NCBI GenBank assembly: GCA_030656035.1 | Contig: JAUSOK010000034.1 | Coordinates: 1 to 54,542, forward strand | Source of the DNA: Syntrophales bacterium | GTDB taxonomy: Bacteria > Desulfobacterota > Syntrophia > Syntrophales > Fen-1087 | Reading direction: 5' to 3' | Length of the DNA stretch: 54,542 nt | Shown here: positions 20,201-32,448 of the stretch, in pieces | Position numbering within the stretch: position 1 is the first letter of the stretch | Layout: every line of letters starts with the position of its first letter | Position numbers and translations under genes: made by a program | Notes under the pieces: model-generated | The model's input: only the letters and a program-made list of their open reading frames with translations | Databases searched by the model: none | Told to the model about the DNA's origin: nothing

Positions 20201-21309
20201 AAAAGAAAAAGATCGTTTTGAAGAAAGGCGATCTCATTACCAAAGACTTTTTGGAGATGATTCCGTTCCACCTCTGGAAAGACATTTGTTGCCTTCAGGA
20301 GGAAGCCCTTGAAGAAAAAATCAGGTCCCTGCTGGAGAATCTATCCCGAAAAATTGATTTTGTGAATGCCTTCTTTGAAGAGAAGCAGGAAAAACTGAAA
20401 TCCGGCGATGAGCTTCCACCGGGCGTGATCAAGCTTGTGAAGGTTTATGTTGCCATCAAGCGGAAGCTTTCCGTTGGCGATAAAATGGCCGGTCGCCATG
20501 GGAATAAAGGCGTTCTGTCCCGCATTCTGCCCGATGAAGATATGCCCTATTTTATTGACGGGACGCCGGTGGATATTATCTTGAACCCGCTGGGAGTTCC
20601 ATCCCGCATGAATGTCGGGCAGATTCTTGAGACTCATCTTGGCTGGGCGGCCAAGGGACTGGGCGAAAAGATCAATGCGCTGCTGCAAAAATACAGCAAC
20701 GATCAACTGAAAAAAGAACTGAAGAAGCTTTATGCATCCCCGGAGGCGGATCGCTTTGTAGACGGGGCGACGGAAGAAGAAATTAAAAGGTTTATCAGAC
20801 GCTTAAAGGCGGGTCTGTTGGTGGCGACCCCCGTTTTCGACGGGGCCGATGAAACTGAAATTCGGGACATGCTCAAGCTGGCGAATCTTCCGGAAACAGG
20901 TCAAACGGTCCTGTTTGACGGGAAAACCGGTGAGCCTTTTGATCAGCAGGTGACGGTGGGAATTATTTACATGTTAAAGCTCCATCATCTGGTTGATAAC
21001 AAGATTCACGCGAGGTCCATCGGGCCTTATTCGCTCGTGACCCAGCAGCCGCTGGGCGGAAAGGCGCAGTTTGGGGGCCAGCGCCTGGGAGAGATGGAAG
21101 TATGGGCGATGGAGGCCTACGGGGCCGCCTATTCGCTCCAGGAATTTCTCACGGTAAAGTCCGATGATGTGGCGGGCCGGACGCGTATATATGAAGCCAT
21201 CGTCAAGGGCGAACATACGCTGGAGCCCGGACTGCCGGAAAGTTTTAATGTTCTGGTCAAGGAACTGCAAAGTCTTTGTCTGGACGTTGAACTCATTGAA
21301 GATGAATGA
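17221..21309 (+). CDS. rpoB: DNA-directed RNA polymerase subunit beta
   Basis: [68 protein letters not shown]-terminal [33 protein letters not shown]. Confidence 0.98.
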   Translation: MGELRKNFGRIKKIVDIPNLIDIQTRSYEKFLQRETSQEKRRNFGLQGAFKGVFPISDYSRKCSLEFVSYKIGDVRYDIKECVQKGMTYAAPLKIVVRLVVFETESGSDQRQIRDIKEQEIYFGEVPLMTENGTFVVNGTERVIVSQLHRSPGIFFDHDKGKTLTSSKLIYSARIIPIRGSWLDLEFDSKDVLHVRIDRRRKMPVTILLKAMGYNTEQLLSYFYKVEAITLDGDKLYMALDDSVIGGKAPEDIVVSKTGEIIIKKGKKISKQLLKRMTDINIKRVAVSDMDMLGKIVATDVRDPQTGEALLKCNEALTFEGLEKIRERGIRQIHFIRIDEDRADASIRDTLLMDRLETKGEAIIEIYRRLRPSNPPTPETANTFFRSLFFESETYDLSDVGRAKMNYKLRMTVPTDVTVLTHEDILTAVKYLIDLKNGVAECNVDDIDHLGNRRVRSVGELIENQYRIGLVRMERAIKEKMSLQDLETMMPHDLINAKPVSAVVNEFFGSSQLSQFMDQTNPLSEITHKRRLSALGPGGLTRERAGFEVRDVHPTHYGRICPVETPEGPNIGLIVSLSTYARVNEFGFIETPYRLVRDGQVQDEVRYLTAIEEENFIIAQADRPLDQDGRFIGELISARKGGDFLTVLPQDINMMDVSPNQLVSVAATLIPFLEHDDANRALMGSNMQRQAVPLMKPAVPLVGTGMESIVARDSGAVVVSKRSGVVESVDASRIVIKSDGAEQDGLDIGVDIYNLIKYQRSNQDTCFNQKPIVGKGDRINKGDIIADGPATDNGELALGSNVMVAFMSWGGYNYEDSILVSERIVKDDVYTSIHIEEFETMARDTKLGKEEITRDIPNVGEEALRNLDESGIVRMGVAVKPGDILVGKITPKGETQLSSEEKLLRAIFGEKASDVRDTSLRVPPGVEGTVIDAKIFIRKGAEKDHRSQIIEEEAFALLCKDRDDEIRIITEAVKDMVSGMLIGKTAAAKLVDPKKKKIVLKKGDLITKDFLEMIPFHLWKDICCLQEEALEEKIRSLLENLSRKIDFVNAFFEEKQEKLKSGDELPPGVIKLVKVYVAIKRKLSVGDKMAGRHGNKGVLSRILPDEDMPYFIDGTPVDIILNPLGVPSRMNVGQILETHLGWAAKGLGEKINALLQKYSNDQLKKELKKLYASPEADRFVDGATEEEIKRFIRRLKAGLLVATPVFDGADETEIRDMLKLANLPETGQTVLFDGKTGEPFDQQVTVGIIYMLKLHHLVDNKIHARSIGPYSLVTQQPLGGKAQFGGQRLGEMEVWAMEAYGAAYSLQEFLTVKSDDVAGRTRIYEAIVKGEHTLEPGLPESFNVLVKELQSLCLDVELIEDE

Positions 21310-21400
21310 TCAGGAAAATTCAAAATGGAAAGAGCGGGATTCGGTCTTTATGGAATCCTGCGGATTGACATTTTCAATTTTTCAAAGGAGATAATGATCC

Positions 21401-24400
21401 ATGGAAGATGTTTTCAGCTATTTTGAAAAGCCGAAAGATCCCATTCGGTTCAATGCCATTAAGATGGCCATTGCTTCGCCGGAGAAGATTCTTTCCTGGT
21501 CCCATGGAGAGGTAAAAAAGCCTGAAACCATCAATTACAGGACCTTCAAGCCGGAACGGGACGGCCTTTTCTGTGCAAAGATATTCGGTCCCGTCAAGGA
21601 TTATGAGTGTCTTTGCGGCCGTTACAAAAGGATGAAGCACCGTGGCGTTGTCTGTGAGAAATGCGGGGTGGAAGTCATCCAGTCCAGGGTGCGCCGGGAG
21701 CGGATGGGGCATATTGTTCTTGCAACACCTGTCGCCCATATCTGGTTTCTCAAGAGCCTGCCGAGCCGCATCGGGAATATCCTGGACTTGACCCTAAAGG
21801 AACTGGAGAAGGTCCTTTATTTCGAGGCATGGATTGTCCTGGACCCGAAGAACACGCCCTTGCGGAAAAAGCAACTGCTGTTAGAGGAAGAGCTGATTGA
21901 CCTGAAGGAACAGTACGGCGCCGACGCCTTTAAGGTCGGAATCGGGGCGGAAGCCATCCGGACGATCATGGGTGAGATTGATCTGGTCAAGCTCGATGAT
22001 GAGCTGCGGGAAGAGTTGAAAATCGCCGTCTCGGACACCAAACGCAAGAAACTGATCAAACGACTCAAGGTAGTGGAGGCGCTCCGAAAGTCCAGCAATA
22101 AAGCCGAGTGGATGATTCTGACGATTCTTCCGGTCATCCCTCCCGACCTGAGACCCCTGGTTCCGCTGGATGGCGGCCGTTTCGCCACCTCGGATCTGAA
22201 TGATCTATACCGGCGCGTGATCAACCGGAACAACCGTCTCAAGCGTCTGCAGGAACTCAATGCGCCGGAGATCATTATCCGCAATGAAAAACGGATGCTT
22301 CAGGAAGCCGTTGACGTCCTTTTTGACAACGGCAGGCGCGGACGCGCGATTACCGGGTCCAACAAGCGACCCCTTCGATCGCTGTCGGACATGTTGAAGG
22401 GCAAGCAGGGGAGGTTCAGGCAGAATCTGCTCGGCAAACGAGTCGATTACTCAGGCCGATCCGTGATTACCGTGGGTCCGGACCTGAGATTGCATCAGTG
22501 CGGCCTTCCGAAAAAGATGGCTTTGGAGCTTTTCAAGCCTTTTGTTTATAACCGGCTCCAGGATAAGGGATATGTCAATACGGTGAAAAGCGCCAAGAAA
22601 ATGGTCGAGAAGGAAACGGCCGAAGTATGGGATGCCCTGGATGAAGTGGTCCGCGAATATCCCGTCATGCTGAACCGGGCCCCGACCCTCCATCGGCTGG
22701 GCATTCAGGCCTTCGAACCCGTCCTGATCGAGGGCAAGGCGATTCAACTCCATCCGCTGGTCTGCACGGCGTTTAATGCTGATTTTGACGGCGATCAGAT
22801 GGCGGTCCATATTCCGTTGTCCATTGAAGCCCAGGCCGAAGCCAGGGTCTTGATGATGTCCACCAACAACATTCTTTCTCCCGCAAACGGAAAACCCATT
22901 ATTATCCCGGGACAGGACATAGTCCTCGGCATCTATTATATGACCCGGTTCAGACCGGGTGTTATGGGCGAGGGCATGGTCTTTGCCGACCCGGCCGAAG
23001 TCCGCAGCGCCCTGGATGCCGGAATGGTGGATCTCCAGGCAAGGATCAAGGTCCGGATCCGCGGTGAAATGAAGGAAACCACCGTCGGGCGCGTCATTTT
23101 GTACGAAATTATCCCGGAACAGATCCCCTTCGATCTGGTCAATAAAATAATGAATAAGAAGGAGTTGTCCAATCTTATTGATCATTGTTACCGGTCCTGC
23201 GGAGATAAAACGACGGTTTTGCTGGCCGACCGCCTCAAGGACATGGGATTCAAGTATGCCACGATGTCCGGCGCATCCATTGCCATCCACAATATGGTTG
23301 TTCCCGCCAACAAGAAGGACATCGTCGCCCGGGCGGACAAGGACGTCCTGAAAATTCAGAAGCAGTACATGGACGGACTCATTACTGATGGGGAACGTTA
23401 TAACAAGGTGATCGACATCTGGTCCCAGGCGACCGAGAAGATTGCCGCCGAAATGCTTACCGGCATCAGTATGGAAGAACTGGATGAAGTGGACGGCGTG
23501 AAAAGGAAAGTGGAGAGCTTCAACCCCATCTTTATGATGGCAGATTCCGGAGCCAGGGGCAGTGCGGTGCAGATCAGGCAATTGGCCGGCATGAGAGGTT
23601 TGATGGCCAAACCGTCCGGCGAGATCATTGAAACCCCCATAACGGCCAACTTCAGAGAAGGATTGACCGTTCTGCAGTATTTTATTTCAACGCACGGGGC
23701 GCGGAAAGGGTTGGCCGATACGGCGCTGAAAACGGCAAATTCCGGTTACCTGACCCGTCGGCTGGTGGATGTCGCCCAGGATTGCATCATCAACGAGGAT
23801 GATTGCGCGACCCTTGACGGCCTCGATGTTTTCGCCTTGATGGAAGGGGGGGAAATTATTGAAACGGCCGGCGAGCGGGTTCTCGGACGGGTTGTCCTCG
23901 AAGACATCAAGGATCCCTTTACCGGCGAAGTGCTGGTTGAAGCAAACCAGGAGATTGATGAGTTGCTTGCTGATAAAATCGATCGGCTCGGCATTGAAAA
24001 GGTGAAAATCCGGTCCGTTCTGACCTGCAAATCCCGACACGGGGTCTGCGCCCGCTGCTACGGCCGGGACCTGTCCCATGGACACCTCGTGAATATCGGC
24101 GAGGCCGTCGGGATCATCGCCGCCCAATCCATCGGCGAGCCGGGGACGCAGTTGACCATGAGAACCTTTCATATTGGCGGAACAGCAAAATTTGAAGAAC
24201 ATTCAACGCTTCAGTCCCGTCATGACGGAACGGTCAGATTTGTGAACATCAATACGGTCAAAAGCAAGATTGATGCATCGTCTTCGTCTAAAGTCGGAGA
24301 TCTTGTAGTCATGAACCGCCACGGTGAATTGCATGTCCTCGATGAGCAGCAGCGAAGCCGCGGCAAATACACCGTTCTCTACGGCGCCCATTTGAAGGTT

Positions 24401-25573
24401 GTTGACGGAAGCATTGTCCGCAAAGGGGATCTGCTGGCGGAATGGGATCCCTTCTCAATCCCGATTCTGGCCGAAGTCGACGGGGCGGTCAAGTTCGGCG
24501 ATATCGTTGAAGGCCGGACCATGCAGGAGCAACTCGATGAAGTCACCGGTCTTTCGCGGAAAGTCATTGTGGAATTCCGAGGGGCCGACATGCGTCCGCG
24601 TGTGTCCCTCAAGGACAAAAAGGGGAAAACGGCCAAAGTGCCGGGCAGCAACGCGGTCGCCCGTCATCTCTTGCCGGTTGGCTCCAATCTCGTCGTCTCT
24701 GAAGGCGACGTGGTCGGCGCCGGCAGCATCCTGGCAAAAATTCCGCGGGAGACGACCAAAACCAAGGATATCACCGGGGGGCTTCCCCGGGTGGCTGAGC
24801 TTTTTGAAGCCCGTAAACCGAAGGATTTTGCGGTAATCAGCGAAATCGACGGCATCGTATCCTACGGAAAGGATGCCAAGGGCAAGCGGAAGATCGTCAT
24901 CAGCCCGGAAAGCGGAGAGGAAAAGGAATATCTGATTCCCAAGGGTAAGCATGTCCGCGTCCAGGAGGGAGACAGGATTTCGGCGGGCGAAGCGCTGATG
25001 GATGGAGTCAATAACCCCCATGATCTGCTGACCATCAAAGGTGAAAAAGAGCTGGCCCGCTATCTCGTGGATGAGGTCCAGGAAGTCTACCGGCTGCAAG
25101 GCGTCAAAATCAATGACAAGCACATGGAGGTCATTGTTCGACAGATGCTGCGCCGCGTGAAGGTGCTGGATCCGGGCGATTCATCCTTCATCACCGACGA
25201 ACAGGTGGAACGTTACCGTTTTCAGGAGGAGAATGAGCGGGTCGTGGCCAGCGGCGGCCAGCCGGCGATCGCGAAGCCGATCCTGCTGGGCATTACAAAG
25301 GCTTCTCTGAGCACCCAGAGCTTTATTTCCGCAGCGTCTTTTCAGGAGACGACGCGGGTGCTGACGGAGGCTTCGATGGCGGGCAAGACGGACTATTTGC
25401 GGGGTCTCAAGGAAAATGTGATCATGGGGCGCCTGATTCCGGCGGGGACGGGTCTTCCGATATACCGGAAACTGGGCGTTAAAACAGTCGATGACCAGAG
25501 CACTAATGCGGAAGAACTGGTCGGGGACGAAAATAATGATGAGAAAATACTTGACACACAGGCGGCAAATTGA
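21401..25573 (+). CDS. rpoC: DNA-directed RNA polymerase subunit beta'
   Basis: [23 protein letters not shown] zinc site; [12 protein letters not shown] catalytic motif. Confidence 0.98.
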   Translation: MEDVFSYFEKPKDPIRFNAIKMAIASPEKILSWSHGEVKKPETINYRTFKPERDGLFCAKIFGPVKDYECLCGRYKRMKHRGVVCEKCGVEVIQSRVRRERMGHIVLATPVAHIWFLKSLPSRIGNILDLTLKELEKVLYFEAWIVLDPKNTPLRKKQLLLEEELIDLKEQYGADAFKVGIGAEAIRTIMGEIDLVKLDDELREELKIAVSDTKRKKLIKRLKVVEALRKSSNKAEWMILTILPVIPPDLRPLVPLDGGRFATSDLNDLYRRVINRNNRLKRLQELNAPEIIIRNEKRMLQEAVDVLFDNGRRGRAITGSNKRPLRSLSDMLKGKQGRFRQNLLGKRVDYSGRSVITVGPDLRLHQCGLPKKMALELFKPFVYNRLQDKGYVNTVKSAKKMVEKETAEVWDALDEVVREYPVMLNRAPTLHRLGIQAFEPVLIEGKAIQLHPLVCTAFNADFDGDQMAVHIPLSIEAQAEARVLMMSTNNILSPANGKPIIIPGQDIVLGIYYMTRFRPGVMGEGMVFADPAEVRSALDAGMVDLQARIKVRIRGEMKETTVGRVILYEIIPEQIPFDLVNKIMNKKELSNLIDHCYRSCGDKTTVLLADRLKDMGFKYATMSGASIAIHNMVVPANKKDIVARADKDVLKIQKQYMDGLITDGERYNKVIDIWSQATEKIAAEMLTGISMEELDEVDGVKRKVESFNPIFMMADSGARGSAVQIRQLAGMRGLMAKPSGEIIETPITANFREGLTVLQYFISTHGARKGLADTALKTANSGYLTRRLVDVAQDCIINEDDCATLDGLDVFALMEGGEIIETAGERVLGRVVLEDIKDPFTGEVLVEANQEIDELLADKIDRLGIEKVKIRSVLTCKSRHGVCARCYGRDLSHGHLVNIGEAVGIIAAQSIGEPGTQLTMRTFHIGGTAKFEEHSTLQSRHDGTVRFVNINTVKSKIDASSSSKVGDLVVMNRHGELHVLDEQQRSRGKYTVLYGAHLKVVDGSIVRKGDLLAEWDPFSIPILAEVDGAVKFGDIVEGRTMQEQLDEVTGLSRKVIVEFRGADMRPRVSLKDKKGKTAKVPGSNAVARHLLPVGSNLVVSEGDVVGAGSILAKIPRETTKTKDITGGLPRVAELFEARKPKDFAVISEIDGIVSYGKDAKGKRKIVISPESGEEKEYLIPKGKHVRVQEGDRISAGEALMDGVNNPHDLLTIKGEKELARYLVDEVQEVYRLQGVKINDKHMEVIVRQMLRRVKVLDPGDSSFITDEQVERYRFQEENERVVASGGQPAIAKPILLGITKASLSTQSFISAASFQETTRVLTEASMAGKTDYLRGLKENVIMGRLIPAGTGLPIYRKLGVKTVDDQSTNAEELVGDENNDEKILDTQAAN

Positions 25574-25579
25574 TAGTTA
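25551..25579 (+). promoter_or_regulatory. Predicted sigma70-type promoter overlapping the rpoC 3' end, ahead of rpsL
   Basis: TTGACA (25551-25556), 17-nt spacer, TAGTTA (25574-25579). Confidence 0.5.
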
Positions 25580-25636
25580 AGCAATCTTTTGCTACACCAG
25601 TAAAGCTTGTCTGAAGGGAACATTTCGGGAGGAAGC

Positions 25637-26008
25637 ATGCCGACAATAAATCAGCTGGTTCGTAAGGGTCGAGCCAATATCCAGAAAAAGGCGACCACGC
25701 CGGCTCTGGCCGGCTCACCACAACGGCGGGGGGTTTGCGTCAGAGTCTACACGACGACGCCGAAGAAGCCGAACTCCGCCCTGAGGAAGGTCGCCAGGGT
25801 TCGTCTGACCAGTGGTTATGAGGTGACATCCTATATCCCCGGGATGGGGCACAATCTGCAGGAACATTCCGTGGTTCTGGTTCGGGGCGGAAGAGTTAAA
25901 GATCTTCCCGGTGTGCGTTATCATATCGTCAGGGGAACGCTGGATTCTGTGGGCGTTCAGGATAGGAAGCAGAGTCGATCAAAATACGGGGCGAAGAAGC
26001 CGAGTTAA
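25637..26008 (+). CDS. rpsL: 30S ribosomal protein S12
   Basis: [12 protein letters not shown]...[49 protein letters not shown]. Confidence 0.98.
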   Translation: MPTINQLVRKGRANIQKKATTPALAGSPQRRGVCVRVYTTTPKKPNSALRKVARVRLTSGYEVTSYIPGMGHNLQEHSVVLVRGGRVKDLPGVRYHIVRGTLDSVGVQDRKQSRSKYGAKKPS

Positions 26009-26022
26009 CGGGAGAAGGGCGC

Positions 26023-26493
26023 ATGCCGAGAAGAAGGGAAATTACAAAGCGGGAAGTCTTGCCGGATCCCAAGTATAACAACAAACTGGTGGCCAAGTTT
26101 ATCAACAGCTTATTAAAACGTGGCAAGAAAAGCGTTGCTGAATCGATGCTTTATGGATCTTTCGAGATTATTGAAAAAAGAACGAAAGAATCGCCTGTCG
26201 ATATCTTTGAAAAGGCGATCAACAATGTCAAACCCGTCATCGAGGTCAAATCGCGTCGGGTCGGCGGCTCCACCTACCAGGTTCCTACGGAAGTCTTGCC
26301 CTCAAGAAGACTGGCTTTGGGTATTCGCTGGTTGATTCTTCATGCGAAAGACCGGACCGAAAAAACAATGAGGGAGAAGCTGGCAGGAGAAATCCTCGAT
26401 GCTGCGAACAACCGGGGCGGCGCCATCAAGAAGAGAGAGAGCGTTCATAAGATGGCGGAAGCGAACAAGGCCTTTGCGCACTATCGATTTTAA
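26023..26493 (+). CDS. rpsG: 30S ribosomal protein S7
   Basis: [40 protein letters not shown]. Confidence 0.98.
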   Translation: MPRRREITKREVLPDPKYNNKLVAKFINSLLKRGKKSVAESMLYGSFEIIEKRTKESPVDIFEKAINNVKPVIEVKSRRVGGSTYQVPTEVLPSRRLALGIRWLILHAKDRTEKTMREKLAGEILDAANNRGGAIKKRESVHKMAEANKAFAHYRF

Positions 26494-26629
26494 TGGTTCT
26501 CCGGGGGATCCGTTTATCCGGTTTGATGAGAAACGCAAACGCCACTGAAGAAAGGTTTTTAAAAAAACCAAAGGGCGAAAGAGAATAGACAGAAGATGAA
26601 CCATTCAAAGTTTAAGGAGGTACGAAGAG

Positions 26630-27823
26630 ATGGCTAAGAAAAAATTTGAGAGGACGAAGCCGCATCTCAATATTGGCACCATTGGGCATGTGGATCATGG
26701 TAAAACCACATTGACGGCCGCGATCACGAAGCACTTGGCCAGAAAGGGGTTGGCCGAATTCAGGCCCTTTGATTCGATTGATAACGCCCCCGAAGAAAAA
26801 GAAAGAGGCGTGACCATTAATATCTGCCACGTGGAGTATCAGACGGTGAAAAGGCATTATGCCCATGTTGACTGTCCCGGCCATGCGGACTATATCAAAA
26901 ACATGATTTCCGGAGCGGCGCACATGGATGGTACGATCCTGGTGGTCGCGGCCTCCGACGGTCCCATGCCCCAGACCCGGGAGCATATCCTCCTTGCCCG
27001 GCAGGTCCAGGTGCCTTACATCGTTATCTATATGAACAAGGTCGACCTGGTTGATGATCCGGAACTCTTGGATCTGGTAGAGCTTGAATTAAGAGAGCTG
27101 CTGACGGCCTATGAATTTCCTGGGGATGATATTCCGATCATTCGTGGGTCGGCGTTGAAGGCGTTGGAAAGCGATGACGATAACGACCCGAATGTGCAGT
27201 CCATGTACAAGCTGATGGATGCGGTCGATACCTATATTCCGGAGCCGGTTCGTATTCTTGACAAACCGTTCCTGATGCCCGTCGGGGATGTTTTTTCCAT
27301 TGCCGGCCGTGGGACCGTTGTCACCGGCAGAGTAGATCGGGGCATCATCAAAACGGGCGAAGAAGTGGAGATCATCGGTATCCGGCCGACGTTCAAAACG
27401 GTTTGCACGGGCGTCGAAATGTTCCGTAAAACCCTTGATGAAGGACGCGCAGGCGACGATATTGGCGTGCTGCTCAGGGGGACCAAGCGTGAAGAAGTTG
27501 AGCGTGGGCAGGTTTTGGCAAAGCCGGGATCCATTACCCCGCATACCAAGTTTAATGCAGTCGTCTACATCCTGACCAAGGAGGAAGGCGGCCGTCATAC
27601 CCCATTTTTTGCAGGCTATCGTCCCCAGTTCTATTTCCGAACGACGGACGTGACAGGCGTCTGTACCTTGCCCGAAGGCGTGGAGATGGTCATGCCTGGC
27701 GATAATGTCAATCTTGAGATTCAACTCATCACCCCGATTGCCATGGAGGATCAGCTCCGTTTTGCTATTCGCGAAGGCGGAAGGACCGTTGGCTCAGGCG
27801 TGGTCAGCAAGATTATTGAATAA
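26630..27823 (+). CDS. tuf: Elongation factor Tu
   Basis: [62 protein letters not shown]. Confidence 0.98.
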   Translation: MAKKKFERTKPHLNIGTIGHVDHGKTTLTAAITKHLARKGLAEFRPFDSIDNAPEEKERGVTINICHVEYQTVKRHYAHVDCPGHADYIKNMISGAAHMDGTILVVAASDGPMPQTREHILLARQVQVPYIVIYMNKVDLVDDPELLDLVELELRELLTAYEFPGDDIPIIRGSALKALESDDDNDPNVQSMYKLMDAVDTYIPEPVRILDKPFLMPVGDVFSIAGRGTVVTGRVDRGIIKTGEEVEIIGIRPTFKTVCTGVEMFRKTLDEGRAGDDIGVLLRGTKREEVERGQVLAKPGSITPHTKFNAVVYILTKEEGGRHTPFFAGYRPQFYFRTTDVTGVCTLPEGVEMVMPGDNVNLEIQLITPIAMEDQLRFAIREGGRTVGSGVVSKIIE

Positions 27824-27853
27824 ATATAAAATACGGACGTGACGACAACAACC

Positions 27854-28162
27854 ATGAAAGAACAAAAAATTAGAATCCGGCTCAAGGCATACGACCATAA
27901 GCTGCTCGATCGCTCTGTTGAGGACATCGTTGAGACGGCCAAGCGAACAGGCGCCCGCGTTGCCGGTCCTGTTCCGCTGCCGACGGAAATCAATAAATAT
28001 TGTGTCAATCGATCTCCCCATGTGGACAAGAAATCGAGGGAGCAGTTCGAGATCAGAACGCATAAGCGATTGATTGATATCATTGAGCCGACCCAGTCAA
28101 CGGTGGATGCGCTGATGAAGCTGGATCTTTCGGCCGGTGTGGATGTTGAGATAAAATTATAA
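27854..28162 (+). CDS. rpsJ: 30S ribosomal protein S10
   Basis: [40 protein letters not shown]. Confidence 0.97.
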   Translation: MKEQKIRIRLKAYDHKLLDRSVEDIVETAKRTGARVAGPVPLPTEINKYCVNRSPHVDKKSREQFEIRTHKRLIDIIEPTQSTVDALMKLDLSAGVDVEIKL

Positions 28163-28173
28163 GTCGACCGATT

Positions 28174-28210
28174 ACGGGAGATTAACAGCGGTTTATCTCC
28201 CGTCTTTTTT
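28174..28210 (+). terminator. Rho-independent-terminator-like hairpin between rpsJ and rplC
   Basis: ACGGGAGAT (28174-28182) / ATCTCCCGT (28195-28203) followed by CTTTTTT. Confidence 0.75.
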
Positions 28211-28247
28211 AAAAGAGGCGCGTCTGGTTGCAGACGGTGTGAAGACA

Positions 28248-28883
28248 ATGGAAATGGGTATCATAGGTAGAAAGCTGGGCATGACCCAGATTTTTTCTGA
28301 CGACGGCGAAGCCGTAGCCGTGACGGTTGTGGAGACAGAGCCATCTGTCGTGATTCAGAAAAAGACCGGTGAGACGGATGGGTACGAGGCCATTCAACTG
28401 GGGTATGGACGGATCAAACGGAAGAATGTCACCAAGCCCCTGCAGGGACACTTTAAAAAAGCCGATAAGGGAAATTTCAGAATCTTGCGTGAGATTAAAG
28501 CTGCTGCAGATGATTACAGCATAGGCCAGGAGCTGAAGGCCGATCTTTTCCAGGCCGGCGATTATGTGGATGTCATCGGAACCTCGAAAGGAAAGGGATT
28601 TGCCGGGGTTATCAAAAGACACGGATTCAGCGGGGGGCGCGCGACTCACGGTTCCATGTTTCATCGGGCGCCCGGATCCATTGGCGCCAGTGCCGATCCA
28701 TCCCGGGTATTCAAGGGAAAGAAAATGCCGGGTCACATGGGCAGCGAGCGGAAGACCATACAGAACATGCTGGTCTGGCAGGTCAGGTCCGATCAGAATC
28801 TGATCCTGATAAAGGGCGCCATCCCAGGCGGTAAAAGTGGGATCGTTCTGATTAAGAAGGCGAAGAAAAAGGGACGCGGTTAG
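28248..28883 (+). CDS. rplC: 50S ribosomal protein L3
   Basis: [59 protein letters not shown]. Confidence 0.97.
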   Translation: MEMGIIGRKLGMTQIFSDDGEAVAVTVVETEPSVVIQKKTGETDGYEAIQLGYGRIKRKNVTKPLQGHFKKADKGNFRILREIKAAADDYSIGQELKADLFQAGDYVDVIGTSKGKGFAGVIKRHGFSGGRATHGSMFHRAPGSIGASADPSRVFKGKKMPGHMGSERKTIQNMLVWQVRSDQNLILIKGAIPGGKSGIVLIKKAKKKGRG

Positions 28884-28890
28884 GGCAGGT

Positions 28891-29520
28891 GTGATTATGG
28901 CGTTTTTGGATGTATATGATATCGATAACAATAAAGTTTCGCAACTGGAAGTGAGCGATGCCGTATTTGGCGTCGAGGCGAATGCGGCGGCTGTTTATGA
29001 AACGGTCCGAATGCAGATGCTTGCACGACGCCTGGGAACGGCCTCGACCAAAGAGAGAGGCGAGATAAGAGGCGGTGGAAAAAAGCCGTGGCGTCAAAAA
29101 GGGACAGGTCGCGCCCGGGCGGGGACCAGCCGTTCGCCGCTTTGGCGCGGCGGTGGCACCGTCTTTGGGCCGCATCTTAGGGACTATAGCATCAGGGTGC
29201 CGAAGAAGGTAAGGAAATTGGCCCTGATTTCTGCTCTAAGCGTGAAAATGAAGGAGCAGAGGATCCTTGTGCTGAGGGATTTCCCCCTGACAGAGATCAA
29301 GACGAAGAAATTCAAGGAGGTGTTTGACCGTTTCGGATTAAGGAAAGCCCTGTTTGTTATCGATCGGTCGAATCCTGTTCTGGAAAAATCGTCCCGGAAT
29401 ATCCAGGGCGTCAAATTGATTAGAGCAGAGGGGATCAATGTCTATGATCTGTTGGATCATGACCATGTGATCTTTCTGGAGCCCTCTGTAAAAATGATTG
29501 AAGGGGCACTGATGTCATAA
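28891..29520 (+). CDS. rplD: 50S ribosomal protein L4
   Basis: GEIRGGGKKPWRQKGTGRARAGTSRSPLWRGGGTVFGP. Confidence 0.97.
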   Translation: MIMAFLDVYDIDNNKVSQLEVSDAVFGVEANAAAVYETVRMQMLARRLGTASTKERGEIRGGGKKPWRQKGTGRARAGTSRSPLWRGGGTVFGPHLRDYSIRVPKKVRKLALISALSVKMKEQRILVLRDFPLTEIKTKKFKEVFDRFGLRKALFVIDRSNPVLEKSSRNIQGVKLIRAEGINVYDLLDHDHVIFLEPSVKMIEGALMS

Positions 29521-29807
29521 TGGAATTGTATCATGTCATAAAGAGAGCGCTCCTTACGGAGAAGAGCACGATCGCAAGGGATGAAGCCAATAAATATACA
29601 CTTGAGGTCGATCCGAGGGCAAATAAGATCGAGGTTGCCAATGCCGTAGAAAAGCTTTTTAAAGTCAAGGTTCTAAATGTGCAGGTGATGAACGTGACGG
29701 GCAAGAAAAAGCGGATGGGAAAAATTGTCGGCCGGAAGCGCTCATGGAAAAAGGCCATTGTCACCCTGTTGCCGGGCAGTCGTATTGAAATATATGAAGG
29801 CGCATAG
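29520..29807 (+). CDS. rplW: 50S ribosomal protein L23
   Basis: LLTEKSTIARDEANKYTLEVDPRANKIEVANAVEKLFKVKVLNVQVMNV. Confidence 0.96.
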   Translation: MELYHVIKRALLTEKSTIARDEANKYTLEVDPRANKIEVANAVEKLFKVKVLNVQVMNVTGKKKRMGKIVGRKRSWKKAIVTLLPGSRIEIYEGA

Positions 29808-29825
29808 AAGAGAAGGATTGTAGGA

Positions 29826-30647
29826 ATGGCGATCAGAAAATACAAGCCCACATCACCGGGACGGCGGTTTCAGACCTGTTCTGATTTTAAGGAAATCACT
29901 AAGTCCGATCCCGAAAAGAGTCTTTTACGGCCCCTGAAGAAATCGGGCGGACGCAACTGTTATGGAAGAATGACCAGCCGGCATATCGGCGGCGGCCATA
30001 AACAGAGATACAGATTGATTGATTTTCGTCGCGATAAGGCAGACGTGCCGGGGAAAGTGGTATCCATAGAATATGACCCGAACAGAACATCCAGGATTGC
30101 CCTGATTCAGTACCGTGACGGCGACAAACGATATATTATTGCTCCGAACAAGGTCGGTGTCGGGGATGTGGTGATCAGCGGCGAAACGGCAGATATTAAG
30201 CCCGGGAATACCGTTCCCCTGAAAAATATGCCATTGGGTTCTCTGATTCATAACCTGGAGCTCAAGATCGGGCGCGGCGCGCAGATGATCAGGAGCGCCG
30301 GAACCTATGGACAGTTGATGGCCAAAGAAGAGGGATATGCGCAGGTCAGGTTGCCCTCCGGAGAAGTGAGAAAAGTGCTGCTGGCCTGCAAGGCGACCAT
30401 TGGTCAGGTCGGGAATATTGATCACGAGAATGTCAGTATCGGCAAGGCCGGAAGAACAAGATGGCATGGCAGACGCCCAAAAGTACGCGGGGTCGCCATG
30501 AACCCGGTCGATCACCCGATGGGCGGTGGAGAAGGCAAATCTTCCGGCGGACGCCACCCTTGTACGCCTTGGGGGGTGCCGACGAAAGGTCATAAAACAA
30601 GAATCAACAAAAGTACCGATAAATACATTGTGAAAAGAAGAGGATAA
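29826..30647 (+). CDS. rplB: 50S ribosomal protein L2
   Basis: [51 protein letters not shown]. Confidence 0.98.
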   Translation: MAIRKYKPTSPGRRFQTCSDFKEITKSDPEKSLLRPLKKSGGRNCYGRMTSRHIGGGHKQRYRLIDFRRDKADVPGKVVSIEYDPNRTSRIALIQYRDGDKRYIIAPNKVGVGDVVISGETADIKPGNTVPLKNMPLGSLIHNLELKIGRGAQMIRSAGTYGQLMAKEEGYAQVRLPSGEVRKVLLACKATIGQVGNIDHENVSIGKAGRTRWHGRRPKVRGVAMNPVDHPMGGGEGKSSGGRHPCTPWGVPTKGHKTRINKSTDKYIVKRRG

Positions 30648-30648
30648 C

Positions 30649-30930
30649 GTGGCGCGTTCAGTCAAGAAGGGTGCATATATTGAGGAAAAGCTTCTTGAGA
30701 AGGTCAGGAAAGCGGAGGCTTCAGGAAGCAAAGGAGTCATTAAGACTTGGTCACGGCGCTCAACGGTCGTTCCTGAATTAATCGGACAGACATTTGCCGT
30801 CCACAACGGCAAGAAATTTGTTCCGGTTTTCGTAACGGAAAACATGGTGGGACATAAGCTCGGTGAATTTTCGCCCACAAGAACATTCTACAGTCACGCC
30901 GGCGATCGTAAGTCAAAAGTACGCAAATGA
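30649..30930 (+). CDS. rpsS: 30S ribosomal protein S19 (GTG start)
   Basis: [52 protein letters not shown]. Confidence 0.97.
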   Translation: MARSVKKGAYIEEKLLEKVRKAEASGSKGVIKTWSRRSTVVPELIGQTFAVHNGKKFVPVFVTENMVGHKLGEFSPTRTFYSHAGDRKSKVRK

Positions 30931-30970
30931 TCTTTTGGCATTAAGATCATGATTTGGAGTTTACAGAGAT

Positions 30971-31303
30971 ATGGAAGCGAAAGCGGTTGCTAAGTATATC
31001 AGGATGTCTCCGCAGAAGGCAAAGCTTGTAGCGGATTTGGTCCGGGGAAAGAAAGCTCAGGAGGCAGAGAAAATCCTGATTTTTACACGGAAATATGCGG
31101 CGGGCGTGATCGGGAAAGTATTGAAGTCCGCTGTCGCCAATGCCAAGCAGAATCCGAATATCGATGATACGATTCTTTACATAAAAAGCATTTCTGTGGA
31201 TCAGGGGCCGTCCTTGAAGCGATGGCGGGCCCGGGCGCAGGGAAGGGCCGCTGCGATTAAGAAGCGAATGAGCCATATCACAATCATCCTGGATGAACAG
31301 TAA
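30971..31303 (+). CDS. rplV: 50S ribosomal protein L22
   Basis: AKYIRMSPQKAKLVADLVRGKKAQEAEKIL. Confidence 0.97.
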   Translation: MEAKAVAKYIRMSPQKAKLVADLVRGKKAQEAEKILIFTRKYAAGVIGKVLKSAVANAKQNPNIDDTILYIKSISVDQGPSLKRWRARAQGRAAAIKKRMSHITIILDEQ

Positions 31304-31323
31304 GCGTTTGAGGAGGTGACAGT

Positions 31324-31974
31324 TTGGGGCAGAAGGTTAACCCGATCGGGTTAAGATTAGGCGGCATTAAGACTTGGCAGTCGCTCTGGTTTGCAGACAA
31401 ACATTATAAAGAACTGCTTCATGAGGATATCAAGATCAGAAAATACCTCAAGAAGAAATTATTTCATGCCGGTATTTCGCACATCGATATCGAGCGGGCG
31501 GCAAACAAGGCCAAAGTGAATATCTACACGGCCCGTCCGGGCATCATTATCGGCAAAAAAGGGTCAGAAATTGATAAACTCAAGAAGGACCTTGAAAAGG
31601 ACGTCACCAAAAGTGATATCATCATCAATATCCTCGAAGTGCGGAAGCCGGAAATTGATGCGCAGCTGGTTGCAGAAAACATTGCCATGCAATTGGAGAG
31701 ACGCGTCGCCTTTCGCCGGGCCATGAAAAAGTGCGTCACATCGGCGCTCAAGTTCGGCGCCAAAGGGATCAGGGTCGGTTGCGCCGGCAGGCTGGGAGGG
31801 GCTGAAATGGCCCGCTCGGAGTGGTACCGTGAAGGCAGGGTGCCCCTGCATACGCTCAGGGCCGATATTGATTGCGGCTTTACTGAGGCCCACACGGCTT
31901 ACGGACTGATCGGTGTAAAAGTGCTGATCTTTCATGGAGAAGTTCTGCCTGTAAGGAAAGAGAAAGAGAAATAA
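31324..31974 (+). CDS. rpsC: 30S ribosomal protein S3 (TTG start)
   Basis: [24 protein letters not shown]-type KH motif; [31 protein letters not shown]. Confidence 0.98.
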   Translation: MGQKVNPIGLRLGGIKTWQSLWFADKHYKELLHEDIKIRKYLKKKLFHAGISHIDIERAANKAKVNIYTARPGIIIGKKGSEIDKLKKDLEKDVTKSDIIINILEVRKPEIDAQLVAENIAMQLERRVAFRRAMKKCVTSALKFGAKGIRVGCAGRLGGAEMARSEWYREGRVPLHTLRADIDCGFTEAHTAYGLIGVKVLIFHGEVLPVRKEKEK

Positions 31975-32025
31975 GAAATAGTTTTTTAGAAAGAAATTTG
32001 GAACAAATGCTGAGGCTCTCAAATT

Positions 32026-32448
32026 ATGCTATCACCGAAGCGAGTTAAATATAGAAAGTTGCAGCGAGGACGTATGGGCGGGAAGGCGATCCGGGGCAGC
32101 CAGATCACCTTTGGTGCATTTGGTCTGCAGGCAACAGAATGCGGCTGGGTTACAGCGCGGCAGATTGAAGCGGCGCGGATTGCCATGACACGCCATGTTA
32201 AGCGAGGCGGTAAAATATGGATCAGGGTTTTCCCCCACAAGTCCATTACCCGAAAACCGGCGGAAACCCGTATGGGGAAGGGAAAGGGCGCCCCGGAAGA
32301 ATGGGTGGCGGTGGTGCGGCCCGGATTTGTTTTATATGAGATGGAAGGTGTGTCCAGGGAAGAAGCCCGTGAAGCGTTCCGATTGGCATCCCATAAGCTA
32401 TCCATATCCACAAAGTTTCTGACACGGGAGTTGTCTGATGAAAATTAA
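32026..32448 (+). CDS. rplP: 50S ribosomal protein L16
   Basis: [73 protein letters not shown]. Confidence 0.98.
   Translation: MLSPKRVKYRKLQRGRMGGKAIRGSQITFGAFGLQATECGWVTARQIEAARIAMTRHVKRGGKIWIRVFPHKSITRKPAETRMGKGKGAPEEWVAVVRPGFVLYEMEGVSREEAREAFRLASHKLSISTKFLTRELSDEN

Noticed and set aside
22451-23581. 376-aa minus-strand ORF
   Set aside because: Antisense to rpoC; no recognisable domain.
28209-28931. 240-aa minus-strand ORF
   Set aside because: Antisense to rplC; no independent support.
29925-30878. 317-aa minus-strand ORF
   Set aside because: Antisense to rplB/rpsS; shadow ORF.
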